Below, one piece after another: positions 43,386-51,419 of a DNA stretch of 64,000 bases. The position numbers and the translations under genes were made by a program. A model generated the notes under the pieces. That model saw only the letters and a list, made by a program, of their open reading frames with translations. It ran no database searches and was not told the DNA's origin. The stretch lies in NCBI RefSeq assembly GCF_036002945.1, contig NZ_CP108529.1, positions 7,683,001-7,747,000 of the forward strand, written 5' to 3'. This DNA comes from Streptomyces sp. NBC_01224 (lineage in GTDB: Bacteria > Actinomycetota > Actinomycetes > Streptomycetales > Streptomycetaceae). The stretch's first letter is position 1; each line of letters opens with the position of its first letter.

Positions 43386-44395
43386 GCCGGACGGCCGAAC
43401 ACAGCGTGGTGGTCGGCACCCCCGGCACGGGGCCGGCCTCCATGCCACGCCGCGCCCTCCTGCTCCTCGGCCGCATCGCAGCGGTCGTGGGGCGGCGGAT
43501 GCTCATGCTCGCCGTGCTCCTCGCCGCGGTGTTCGCCGCCGTGGAGCTGCTGCCCGGCGACGCCGCCACCGCGACCTCCGAACGCGGCGACAGCGCAGCC
43601 GACGTTGCGTCGCGACGCCATCTGCTGGGCTTGGACCGGCCGGTATGGGAACGCTTCTGGGACTGGATGACGGCACTGCCGACCGGGGACCTGGGAACCT
43701 CCGCCCGCGGCGAGAAGGTCACCAGCCTGCTCGCCGACCCGTTTCCCAACACCCTGCTGCTGGCGGCGAGCGCGTTCTTCCTCACCGTAGCGGCGTCTCT
43801 CGCCCTGGGCTGCTGGGCGGCGGCCCGGCCGGGCCGCCCGGTCGACCGGATCATCGGACACGCGGCCACCTCCGCGTTCGCGGTGCCCGAGTTCGTGATC
43901 TCCGTGGGCCTGCTGCTCGTCCTGTCCCTGTGGACGGGGTGGCTGCCCGCCGTCACGCTCACCGGCGCCGATGGCGACCCCGCCACCTGGACCATGCTGA
44001 TCATGCCGGTCCTGGCCCTCGTCATCCCACAAACGGGTTGGAACACCCGCATCGTGCGCGGCGCGCTCGCCGACCAGGCTGCCACCCCGCACGTGGAGGC
44101 CGCCCACTTCGACGGCCTTCCGATACGCCAGGTCGTGCTGCGCCACGCGCTGCCCGGCGCGATACCGGTCATCGCCACGGGCATCGCCACCTCCACCGGC
44201 ATGCTCCTGGGCGGCACCGTTGTCGTGGAAACGCTCTTCAACTACCCGGGGATCGGCACCGTGCTGGCCAACGCCGTGGCCGCCCGCGACACCCCGCTGA
44301 TTGCCGGCGTCGTGGTCTGCGCCGGTACCGCCATCACTCTCGTCCTGCTTGCCGCCGACCTGATCCGCGCTCGTATCCTCGGAGCACGCCCATGA
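43382..44395 (+). CDS. Opp/Dpp-type ABC transporter permease 1
   Basis: 337 residues if the TTG overlapping the binding-protein stop (TTGA) is used; GTG 43406 or ATG 43442 are alternatives and none has a strong ribosome site. About six spans, beginning RRMLMLAVLLAAVFAAVELL, with the conserved DppB-like segment (LGLDRPVWERFWDWMTALP) and the EAA coupling loop VEAAHFDGLPIRQVVLRHAL, then PGIGTVLANAVAARDTPLI. It forms half of the import channel. Its stop overlaps the next permease start (ATGA). Confidence 0.87.
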   Translation: MSRTAEHSVVVGTPGTGPASMPRRALLLLGRIAAVVGRRMLMLAVLLAAVFAAVELLPGDAATATSERGDSAADVASRRHLLGLDRPVWERFWDWMTALPTGDLGTSARGEKVTSLLADPFPNTLLLAASAFFLTVAASLALGCWAAARPGRPVDRIIGHAATSAFAVPEFVISVGLLLVLSLWTGWLPAVTLTGADGDPATWTMLIMPVLALVIPQTGWNTRIVRGALADQAATPHVEAAHFDGLPIRQVVLRHALPGAIPVIATGIATSTGMLLGGTVVVETLFNYPGIGTVLANAVAARDTPLIAGVVVCAGTAITLVLLAADLIRARILGARP

Positions 44396-45237
44396 GCGCC
44401 GTCACCACCGCGACCTCGCGTCCGGGCCGCACCCGTCGGCGCGCCCTGCCACGCGTCGTACCCGGCTTGCTGCTCGTCATCCTGGCCCTGGCCGGACCTT
44501 TCCTGGCCGCCCACCCCATCGACAAGCCCGTAACGGCCCCCTACGCCCGGGCCGGTGCCGACGCGGTCCTGGGTGGGGACCAACTCGGGCGTGATGTCCT
44601 GAGCCGTCTCCTCCACGGCGGTAGCGCCCTCATCGGCAGCGCCCTTCTGGTCGCCGTCGTCGTCACCGTGCTGGCCGCCCTGCTGGGCTGCTGTGCCGCG
44701 CTTCGCCCCGCCCTGGGCCGCGCCGTCGAGCGAACGGCCGACGTATTCATCCTGCTCCCGCCCGTGCTGGGCATCATGCTGATCGCCCTGGCCTGGCCCG
44801 GCGGCGGACGATGGGCCGTCATCAGCGCCGCCGTCGTCCTCGGCACCCCCTACGCCGTACGCATCGTCGCCAGCGCTGCCGCGCCCCTCGCCGGCTCCGG
44901 GTATATCGAAGCGGCAACAGCCCGCGGAGAGAAGCTCTGGTACGTCGCGGCACGGGAGCTGCTGCCCAACCTCCGCGCCACCGTCCTCGCCCTGTTCGGC
45001 CTGCGCTTCGTCGAAGCCGTCTATGTCATCTCCATGGCCGGCTTCCTCCAGATCGGTCCGCAACCCCCGGCCGCGGACTGGGCCCTGATGATCCGCGAGA
45101 ACGCACCGGGCATCCTCCTGAACCCATGGGGAGTGATCGCCCCCAGCCTGGCCATCGCCGCTCTCGCCATCAGCGCCAACCTCGCCTCGGCTTTCCTCAT
45201 CCCCCGCTCCGTACCCAAGGAGGTCACCAGCTCATGA
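44392..45237 (+). CDS. Opp/Dpp-type ABC transporter permease 2
   Basis: 281 residues with about six spans. The DppC-type N-terminal pattern (GGDQLGRDVLSRLLHGGSAL) and EAA loop (YIEAATARGEKLWYVAAREL) are present, then GFLQIGPQPPAADWALMIRE. It pairs with the upstream permease to form the channel and overlaps both neighbours by four bases, showing tight translational coupling in the iron-box operon. The loop serves as docking site for the downstream ATPase. Confidence 0.88.
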   Translation: MSAVTTATSRPGRTRRRALPRVVPGLLLVILALAGPFLAAHPIDKPVTAPYARAGADAVLGGDQLGRDVLSRLLHGGSALIGSALLVAVVVTVLAALLGCCAALRPALGRAVERTADVFILLPPVLGIMLIALAWPGGGRWAVISAAVVLGTPYAVRIVASAAAPLAGSGYIEAATARGEKLWYVAARELLPNLRATVLALFGLRFVEAVYVISMAGFLQIGPQPPAADWALMIRENAPGILLNPWGVIAPSLAIAALAISANLASAFLIPRSVPKEVTSS

Positions 45238-46754
45238 GCCAAGCCCCTCACGCGGCCGCCCCCCGGGACGCTCCGGGTGGGCAGCCGAACCGGGCACAGC
45301 CCGGAGCCGACGTGCCCCTGGCAAGCGTCACCGACCTCGAAATACGCGTCCCCGACGGCCCCGTCCTGCTCCGGTCCGCCGGCCTGAACATCCGCGCCGG
45401 GCAGATCACAGCCCTGACAGGGGCCTCGGGGTCGGGCAAGACGACGCTGCTACGTGCGCTCCTCGGCCACGTTCCGGCCGGTGCCGCCATCACCGCCGGA
45501 ACCCTGAACGTCCTCGGTCACCACGTACCCAGCCTGTCAGCGGCAGACCTGCGCGAGTTGCGACGCACCCGGATCGCTTACGTGGGACAGGATCCCGGAT
45601 CCGCACTCAACCCCCGCATGAGGATCCGTCGCGTCGTTGCCGAGACCGCCATCGACAGCAGTGAGCAGGCCGTCCTCGCCCTGTTGCGCGAATGCCTGCT
45701 GCCCATCGACGGCGGACTGCCCGACCGCCGGCCTACCGACATCTCGGGCGGTCAGCAACGCCGCGTCGCCCTCGCCCGCGCGCTGGCCCGGTCCCCCGAG
45801 ATCCTCCTTCTCGACGAGCCCACCGCCGGACTCGACAAGACGCTGCGCGACGAGATCGCCACCCTGTTGCGCTCCGTCGCCACCAGCCGAGACCTGGCCA
45901 TCGTCATGGCCTGCCACGATCCCGGACTCGTCGAAGCCTGCGCCGACCATGTCGTCCACCTCTGCGCACCCGGGCAAACCCCTGCGCAGGCCCGCGTCCC
46001 CGCGCCGCGGCCGGCCCGGTCCGACCGGAGACCCGCCGGGGAGGGGATCACCGCGCGAGGTGTAAGCGTCGCCTTCCGCCACCGAGGCGGTATCCGACAT
46101 GCGCTTGAGGCCGTGGACTTCACCGCACCGCCCGGGTCCGCCACCGGCATCGTCGGGCCGTCCGGGTCCGGCAAGACGACCCTGCTGCGCGTTCTGGCAG
46201 GCCTGCACAGGCCCGACGCCGGCGCCCTCGCCCTTCACGGCCAAGCCCTCGGAGTCACGGCCCGCAGTCGCCGGCGCGAACACCACCGGCGCATCCAGCT
46301 CGTGCCTCAGAACCCCCTGGGCACACTCAACCCCTCGCGCACCGTGGGTGCCGCACTCGCCCGCCCGCTACGGCTCCACCGCACCGTGGCCAAGGGCCAC
46401 GTGCCGGCCCGGGTGGCGGACCTCCTGGCGCAGGTCGGACTTCCCGCCGACTTCGCGGACCGCTATCCCGCCGAACTGTCCGGCGGACAGCGCCAGCGTG
46501 TCGCCATCGCCCGGGCGTTGGCCACCGAACCCGACTTCCTGCTCTGCGACGAGATCACCTCGGCCCTGGACCCGGAGACGGCCGTCAGCATCATGGAGCT
46601 CCTGCAACACCTGCGTACCGCCCGCAATATGGCCATCGCAGTGGTCAGCCACCAACTCCACCTGATCGCCTCCTACACCGAGGCGGTGCACCTGCTGGAG
46701 GGCGGCCGGCTGACCGCGTACGGCCCGACGGCGACGCTGCTGAAGGAAGTGTGA
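45234..46754 (+). CDS. tandem ABC ATPase (two nucleotide-binding domains in one chain)
   Basis: 506 residues holding two full ABC domains. Domain 1: Walker A GASGSGKTT, signature ISGGQQRRVALARAL, Walker B LLLDEPTAGLD. Domain 2 (from about 270): Walker A GPSGSGKTT, signature LSGGQRQRVAIARAL, Walker B FLLCDEITSALD. In domain 2 the Pro of DEPT is Ile, a mild deviation. A linker rich in Pro/Arg joins them. This DppD-DppF fusion powers the two permeases upstream, overlapping by four bases. It completes a one-operon importer under the iron box. Confidence 0.9.
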   Translation: MSQAPHAAAPRDAPGGQPNRAQPGADVPLASVTDLEIRVPDGPVLLRSAGLNIRAGQITALTGASGSGKTTLLRALLGHVPAGAAITAGTLNVLGHHVPSLSAADLRELRRTRIAYVGQDPGSALNPRMRIRRVVAETAIDSSEQAVLALLRECLLPIDGGLPDRRPTDISGGQQRRVALARALARSPEILLLDEPTAGLDKTLRDEIATLLRSVATSRDLAIVMACHDPGLVEACADHVVHLCAPGQTPAQARVPAPRPARSDRRPAGEGITARGVSVAFRHRGGIRHALEAVDFTAPPGSATGIVGPSGSGKTTLLRVLAGLHRPDAGALALHGQALGVTARSRRREHHRRIQLVPQNPLGTLNPSRTVGAALARPLRLHRTVAKGHVPARVADLLAQVGLPADFADRYPAELSGGQRQRVAIARALATEPDFLLCDEITSALDPETAVSIMELLQHLRTARNMAIAVVSHQLHLIASYTEAVHLLEGGRLTAYGPTATLLKEV

Positions 46755-46895
46755 GAGACCCAGTTGTCACTTCTCGGCGAGAACGTGTGAGGCACCGACG
46801 GCGGCGGCGTACGGGAGAGGGTGAGAATTCTGTACTCCGGGGGCGTAGGGCGACCGCCTCCGCGGGTACGACGCCCGCCGGGCGCAGACCGAGGG

Positions 46896-47305
46896 ATGCA
46901 TCGGGCCGTGGAGAACCGGTCCGCAGTCTCGACGATCGTGACGGAGCCGGTGGGCGCCGGCCCGCTGCTCCTCATCACAAGGTGGCGGAACCTGCGTCCG
47001 ATCGAAGCGCTTTGTTACGCGACAGGAGCGGAGCTCGTCGTCGCGGGGCTGCTTCACCTGGTCGTCCTCGCAGTCGACGGCGGTCCCTGAGGCGGTCCGG
47101 TGTCCTGGCGCAAGCCGGTCACCTTCGGGCTCTCCTTCGGCCTGACACTCGTCGCGGTCACCTGGGGCGGTCGCCTCGTTCGCGCGGCGTCCACAGGGGC
47201 CCGCCGGGATGGCTCTCGCTCTGCGGTCGGGCTGGGCGATCCTCCTTGTCGGGCTGCTGTCGGGCGTGGCCGTGATCGCCCGCGGTGGCTTCGTTGATCT
47301 CTGAG
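46896..47305 (+). pseudogene. membrane protein remnant with nonsense mutation
   Basis: The frame encodes ITRWRNLRPIEALCYATGAE, LVVAGLLHLVVLAVDGGP, then TGA at 47088 where a Trp codon (TGG) would fit, then in the same frame GGPVSWRKPVTFGLSFGLTL. Beyond about 47170 the frame breaks; a shifted piece (WAILLVGLLSGVAVIARG) looks like the last membrane span. Resembles a multi-span Streptomyces membrane protein of unknown function. At least one stop and one shift, so not functional. Confidence 0.55.
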
Positions 47306-47511
47306 GACAGCGTTTGTCGACGGGTTTCGGAGTCAGTTGGCGATCAACGGGCTCGTGAAGGTCGAGGAGAAATGACGGCACTAGTGGCCGCGGGCGTGGG
47401 ACGGCCAGCCGCCCGTCCGGGCGGCTGGCCGTCGAGCAGCAGAAGTGAAATTCAGCGCCGGATTGTCAGACTAATGACGTCGCCTCTTGGGCCGCCACGG
47501 CGAGCTCCAGC

Positions 47512-47967
47512 TCAGCAGGCATGCGAATCCGCTCGGTGCTGCTGAAGTATCTGCGCGCTCCAGGTGTCCACCGCGGGACTGCGGCGGTAGAAGACGTTCG
47601 GCTGCACCGGGTCGCACGTCACCAGCAGAATGTCTCCCTGGTCGAGCACAACCTTCCGCTGGACTTGTGTGGAGCGGCGTCTGCGGGACCGCATGACCTC
47701 AAGGTGCAGCGAGTGCGGACCTGGGGGCAAAGGGATGAATCGAACCTTCCTGATGCTGGTTCGACCCACGCTGCAGAGGTAACGCCCACTTTCGGTGACG
47801 GACACCAGGCACCACTTGGGTGACATGCTGCGGGGAGGGTCGCGCAGGTCAACCTGGAACAGCAGCCCGGTCCGGCCTCGGCGGCGGGCTCTGTGGATCA
47901 GATAGCGACAGCGCCACTTCAACCGGCCGTCGAAGTCGCTGTTCACCTGCACCGCAATGTCCCCCAC
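47512..47967 (-). CDS. hypothetical beta-rich basic protein
   Basis: 151 residues from GTG 47967, with GGGGG a few bases upstream. Alternating strands (GDIAVQVNSDFDGRLKWRCR, RTGLLFQVDLRDPP, GPHSLHLEVMRSRRRRS, GDILLVTCDPVQPNVFYRR) suggest a beta sandwich, with many arginines. No signal or membrane span; two or three cysteines. No known family recognised, but coding-type composition and lack of stops support a real gene. Confidence 0.55.
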   Translation of the reverse strand: MGDIAVQVNSDFDGRLKWRCRYLIHRARRRGRTGLLFQVDLRDPPRSMSPKWCLVSVTESGRYLCSVGRTSIRKVRFIPLPPGPHSLHLEVMRSRRRRSTQVQRKVVLDQGDILLVTCDPVQPNVFYRRSPAVDTWSAQILQQHRADSHAC

Positions 47968-48125
47968 GCTGCCCCCATCCGCGAGCCGACCAAGTCCCCC
48001 CGGCCGCCCCAGGCTGGCACGGGTAGGCAAGATCCAGAAGAGCCGTGACCGGCAGAATGGGTGGGCAGAAGCCTGCCGGAGAGCAGCGGTGACACGACTC
48101 AGCCGACCCCAACGCTCACGACAAG

Positions 48126-48312
48126 TCAACCGGCCTTGGCTGCTTCTTCCGTTCGGGCTCGGGTGCTGGCGAGGCGGTAGGAGTCGGTGCCGGTTTCGAT
48201 GATGGTGCCGTTGAAGGTGAGGCGGTCGACGATGGCCGCGCAGAGTCGGGGGTCGGTGAAGGTCTTGGTCCAGCCGCCGAAGGACTCGTTCGAGGCGACG
48301 CACCGGTGCGGG
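48126..48312 (-). pseudogene. IS21-family IstB C-terminal fragment
   Basis: About 60 residues, ASNESFGGWTKTFTDPRLCA, AIVDRLTFNGTIIETGTDSY, RLASTRA, match the end of the IstB ATPase helper of IS21 elements. The AAA+ core is missing. No istA piece was seen nearby. Confidence 0.8.
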
Positions 48313-48366
48313 CCGTGAGGCTTCCGGCCCGCTGCGATTGTCAGTGCCGGATGCGATCCTGCCCCC

Positions 48367-48636
48367 ATGGACGAGCTGATGCGGCAGCGGCGCGTGTACG
48401 GCGCCGACCATGACGATCCCGATCCGGGGCCCCAGCCAGGTCACTCCTACCGGGAGTTGGTGGGCGGCCCGCTCGACGGGCTGCTCCTCGATGTGACCGG
48501 CTGGACGGAGACGGCACTGCGCGAGGGGGCGGCGCTGAACACGGAGATCGGGCGGTTCGGCCCGGGCGGCCGAGCGGAGTACGGACCCAGGGACGGCGAC
48601 TTCGACCGGTGGGACTGGCAGGGCGACATACCCTGA
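48367..48636 (+). CDS. conserved hypothetical protein, 89 residues
   Basis: 89 residues, acidic N-terminal stretch (YGADHDDPDPGPQPG) then YRELVGGPLDGLLLDVTGWT and AEYGPRDGDFDRWDWQGDIP. The pattern 'GGPLDG...Y' recalls small Streptomyces and phage proteins of unknown role. No signal peptide or membrane span. ATG 48367 lies just after the IstB relic on the other strand. Function unknown. Confidence 0.6.
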   Translation: MDELMRQRRVYGADHDDPDPGPQPGHSYRELVGGPLDGLLLDVTGWTETALREGAALNTEIGRFGPGGRAEYGPRDGDFDRWDWQGDIP

Positions 48637-48758
48637 CCCTCACCGCCACGCCACTTCGTCGAGGTGGTGTGGCGGTGGCCGGCACCGAGCCCGCTGCGCA
48701 GCGCGCGATGAATGAGACCTGCCAGGACTAATCGGCTGAATCGCTCGATACTGGAACC

Positions 48759-49013
48759 ATGGCACAGAAGACGTCTCGACCGCACGCCCCGCCGACCCTC
48801 TCCGTCAAGGGCCGGGACGTACGGATACGCACCGTCGGGATCGTGGTACTGATCGGTCTCGCGATCTGGTTCATCGCCGCGAACACCGAATCGGTCGGCA
48901 TCCGGCTGTGGGTACCCACCGTCACCCTGCCGCTCTGGGCGGTACTGACCGTGACGCTGCTGGTCGGGCTGGTGACAGGCGGACTGCTGGCCCACCGCAG
49001 GGCGAAGCGCTGA
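48759..49013 (+). CDS. LapA-domain small membrane protein
   Basis: 84 residues with two hydrophobic spans: TVGIVVLIGLAIWFIAANTE and LWAVLTVTLLVGLVTGGLLA, separated by SVGIRLWVPTVTLP, and a basic tail HRRAKR. This is the lipopolysaccharide-assembly LapA (DUF1049) domain layout found in many bacteria, including Gram-positives, where its role is unclear. Monocistronic. The N-terminus is basic and cytoplasmic by the positive-inside rule. Confidence 0.8.
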   Translation: MAQKTSRPHAPPTLSVKGRDVRIRTVGIVVLIGLAIWFIAANTESVGIRLWVPTVTLPLWAVLTVTLLVGLVTGGLLAHRRAKR

Positions 49014-49059
49014 GCCGGCGGACGAGGAGCCGGCTCCCGGGCCTCGTGGGAACGCGTAC

Positions 49060-49180
49060 ACAGCGCTGGCCCGCCGACTCGCCCGCGTGCGGGCTAAGCA
49101 CCCCTGCCGTCACCAGCGGGAACAGGAGCAGCCCGAGAAGCACGCGGTAGATGACGAACGGCATCCGTCGTCGGCCCATC
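49060..49180 (-). pseudogene. undecaprenyl-diphosphatase (UppP/BacA) C-terminal fragment
   Basis: MGRRRMPFVIYRVLLGLLLF and PLVTAGVLSPHAGESAG resemble the last transmembrane helix and end of UppP (typically 'PFVIYRVxLG'). Everything N-terminal is missing: the matching sequence stops near 49175, where collagen-like coding begins on the other strand. The native stop also seems lost, as the frame continues. Confidence 0.6.
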
Positions 49181-49577
49181 AGGGCCGCAGGGCGATCAGG
49201 GCGAGCCAGGTTCGATCGGCCCGAACGGATCCGTGGACCCGAGCGGCAGCCCTGGTGCCGACGGTGAAGACGGCGCTGCCGGCGTCGGCTCTCCAGGCCC
49301 CACGGGTGCCCCAGGCGCGGACGGCCGGTCCGTCATCGGCCCGAAGGGAGACAGCGGTCCTGCCGGCCCGCCAGGCGCGGGCGGCAAGAACGGTAAGGAC
49401 GGCGCCGACGGGCAGACCTGTCCGGACGGTTACTCTCTCCAGGTCCCACCGGATGATCCGGATGCCCTGGTGTGCCGCCGGACTGGTGCCGAGACGCCGT
49501 CCCCGGACCAGTCACGCAACCTGCTCGGCCTGGGGGCTCTCACAGCTAACGCCATGTACAGGAGACTTGATGGCTGA
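49155..49577 (+). CDS. collagen-like Gly-X-Y repeat protein (start uncertain)
   Basis: The frame opens at 49155 with no ATG; Gly-X-Y triplets begin at 49173 (GPSGPQGDQGEPG) and run, with a short interruption near GSVDPSG, to about 49430 (GPAGPPGAGGKNGKDGADG). A Cys-containing non-collagen end (TCPDGYSLQVPPDDPDALVC) then closes the protein. GTG 49233 is the first usual start but lies inside the repeat, so the gene is probably 5'-truncated at the junction with the UppP fragment. Such proteins form triple-helical stalks, often phage tail fibres or surface proteins. It overlaps the next small gene by eight bases. Confidence 0.6.
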   Translation, partial: RTASVVGPSGPQGDQGEPGSIGPNGSVDPSGSPGADGEDGAAGVGSPGPTGAPGADGRSVIGPKGDSGPAGPPGAGGKNGKDGADGQTCPDGYSLQVPPDDPDALVCRRTGAETPSPDQSRNLLGLGALTANAMYRRLDG

Positions 49578-49734
49578 AATTCCGCCGCGGCAGACACAGC
49601 GGCGCCTCGACGACAGCGCCGCCGACATGGGGACGCTCGTCGACCTCGGAATCGTCGAGGAGCAGCCGAAGCCGCAGTACGCCGGGCTGTTCCTCGAGCC
49701 CGACATCCCGCCGGCCGCAGAGGACGCCGCTTGA
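49570..49734 (+). CDS. small 54-residue protein following collagen-like gene
   Basis: 54 residues (MAEIPPRQTQRRLDDSAADM, GTLVDLGIVEEQPKPQYAGL, ending in an acidic tail). ATG 49570 overlaps the collagen-like gene's end by eight bases and has AGGAGA five bases upstream. No known family. The coupling to a tail-fibre-like gene and a strong terminator just downstream suggest a small phage-derived or surface-protein cassette. Confidence 0.6.
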   Translation: MAEIPPRQTQRRLDDSAADMGTLVDLGIVEEQPKPQYAGLFLEPDIPPAAEDAA

Positions 49735-49739
49735 GCACG

Positions 49740-49776
49740 GATGCCCCCGCTGCCCATTCTGGGTGGCGGGGGCATC
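49740..49776 (+). terminator. strong terminator hairpin after the collagen-like cassette
   Basis: GATGCCCCCGC (49740-49750) and GCGGGGGCATC (49766-49776) are perfect 11-bp inverted copies; an inner GCCC/GGGT pairing extends the stem. It starts five bases after the preceding stop codon. Confidence 0.85.
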
Positions 49777-50154
49777 GTCGTGTCTGAGACCAGCGGCTGC
49801 AGCAGCGCTGATTGCTGATTACGGACAGGTCTCCTCAAATTTGACCGCGGTGAATTCGACCGGCTGTCCGCGCAGCGCGACCCTGGGCTCGGGGACTGGG
49901 TGCAGACCTGCCAGTTGCTCTCCATCAGCACCATGCGGTCTCCGGTCGCGTACCACTGTGATCGAGGTACCCGAGTCGAGGGCGCCGCGGGCCGCGTTCA
50001 CGGACTTGCCTGCCAGATTCGATCGCCGGAACCAGGCGCTGGGGTCTGCGGCGTGGTCCCGTGAAGCCGACGACGAAGGCATCCTCGGTTGCGGCATGTC
50101 GGACCTTCACCCTTCTCCGCACCGACCGCGCCCGTGGTAGGGGACGAAGGTGGT
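49777..50154. other. intergenic; no assigned gene
   Basis: About 380 bp. A minus-strand frame (50097 down to 49819, 92 residues, ending VALRGQPVEFTAVKFEETCP) has reasonable composition but no recognised family and could be the end of a decayed gene. No RNA or repeat seen. Confidence 0.35.
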
Positions 50155-50553
50155 TCAGCGCAGAGCAATGAGTCCTGCGTCCGTCGGTCTGAAGCCGCAG
50201 GCGTCGAAGTAGAAGGGGCGCAAGTGCTCTTCGAAATCAACGTGAAGCCACTCGCAGTTCGCCGAACGGGCTCCTCGGGCTGCTGCGGCCACGAGTTCGG
50301 TTCCGCCGCCGGTCTTGCGCAGGTCCTGAGCGACCATCGTGTCGAGGATGAAGGCATGGGCGCCGCCATCCCAGGCGACGTTGACAAAGCCCACCAGCCT
50401 GTCGGCCTTTCGTGCGCAGACCCAGCCGAGGCTGTGACGATGCACTTGTGCGTGCCGGTCGGTGAGCGTTTGGCCGTGCCCGAACGCCTCCGCATGAAGT
50501 ACGTTGAGGTCTGTGTTGTCGAAGTCACCGCGCCACTCATACGTGATCGTCAT
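50155..50553 (-). CDS. GNAT-family N-acetyltransferase
   Basis: 132 residues: LNVLHAEAFGHGQTLTDRHA, LGWVCARKADRLVGFVNVAW, FILDTMVAQDLRKTGGGTEL (the acetyl-CoA-binding Q/RxxGxG/A region, here RKTGGGT), WLHVDFEEHLRPFYFDACGF. Standard compact GNAT fold. It transfers an acetyl group from acetyl-CoA to an unknown amine. ATG 50553; 45 residues of upstream open frame lack GNAT features. Confidence 0.85.
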   Translation of the reverse strand: MTITYEWRGDFDNTDLNVLHAEAFGHGQTLTDRHAQVHRHSLGWVCARKADRLVGFVNVAWDGGAHAFILDTMVAQDLRKTGGGTELVAAAARGARSANCEWLHVDFEEHLRPFYFDACGFRPTDAGLIALR

Positions 50554-51002
50554 GGCCGCATCGTAGGTCGCGGGGCATCTGGACTCGCCCCTTATCGGTG
50601 TCCTGCCGCCGCTCATCCGCCATCTCGTGCGTGAGGCAGGTCGGGCATTCCCAGGGAGCTCAACGCCTGCGGAGGCCCCCACGACTTCGTCCCGGATCTT
50701 GCCGAGTCGGCCCTTCCGGTCGTACGGGAGATCTACGGTGACCTGCCCCGAACCACCGCCGGATCCTTCGCTCCGCCACAGTCAGTGCCCGAAGATGCGA
50801 GCGCTCTCGACCGTCTGGCCGCCTACCTTGGCCGCACCGTCTCCTGACAGACCAGCAGTCCCAGCGCGAGAGCATCGGCCGAGTTCTGGGGCAGGGACCG
50901 CAGTCCAGGGAGCGCCGCTACATCGCGGGGCGCCCTGGAGGCGAGCCTGCCACACACCCTGAAATGCGGGTGGCCCCGGCATTCGACATTGCGGGGTTGC
51001 TG
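50554..51002. other. intergenic with a possible gene tail
   Basis: About 450 bp without an assigned gene. A plus-strand frame ending at about 50848 (PHDFVPDLAESALPVVREIY, GDLPRTTAGSFAPPQ, ASALDRLAAYLGRTVS) reads like a protein C-terminus, and a shifted piece just before it (LPPLIRHLVREAG) may belong to the same decayed gene. No start and no family assigned. Confidence 0.35.
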
Positions 51003-51419
51003 CTATTCGTCGTGGAGTTCGGCTCGAACGCGGCGTGAGGGTTGGAAGCTGTAGAGGTCGAGGATGTCTGGCGGTTCGGCCAAGCCGGGGCCGCCGTTGC
51101 TGACCCAGGTGGTGATGTCTGTGGCGGCGCCGGGGTCGTTGACCTGGCCGAGCCAGACCGGGCGGCCTCCGGCCTTTCGTCCTTCGGCGGAGGGCTGGAT
51201 GACGATGACGTTGGCGCGCTCGCACGCGTCGAGGCAGTCGGTGCGGCGGACGATGGCCACTGTGGCCAGCGCGGTTCGCAGGTCGGTGAGTTGGGCTTCG
51301 TGGTCGAGGTGGGGGACCTTGGCCGGGGTGCCGCAGCAGCATCCGCGGCAGACGGTGACGGTGCAGCGAGCACCGGTCGCCCTGGTTGCGGCGGCGGTGC
51401 GGCGGGTGCGTTTGCTCAA
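51003..51419 (-). CDS. Cys-rich (2Fe-2S) ferredoxin-like protein coupled to metal ATPase
   Basis: 138 residues from TTG 51419, overlapping the ATPase stop by four bases (TTGA). TVCRGCCCGTPAKV near residue 22 and DCLDACERANVIVI near 60 resemble thioredoxin-fold (2Fe-2S) ferredoxins (CxxC...C...C pattern, here with CCC). The basic N-terminus RTRRTAAATRATGAR precedes it. Such proteins bind an Fe-S cluster or a metal ion. Coupling to a P1B ATPase suggests delivery or sensing of the exported metal, or electron transfer linked to metal stress; that is inference. Confidence 0.7.
   Translation of the reverse strand: MSKRTRRTAAATRATGARCTVTVCRGCCCGTPAKVPHLDHEAQLTDLRTALATVAIVRRTDCLDACERANVIVIQPSAEGRKAGGRPVWLGQVNDPGAATDITTWVSNGGPGLAEPPDILDLYSFQPSRRVRAELHDE

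Noticed and set aside
49819..50097. Minus-strand frame considered a DUF397 protein
   Set aside because: Only the start vaguely resembles DUF397 (WFRRSNLAG); the rest does not match and no XRE-DUF5753 gene is adjacent.
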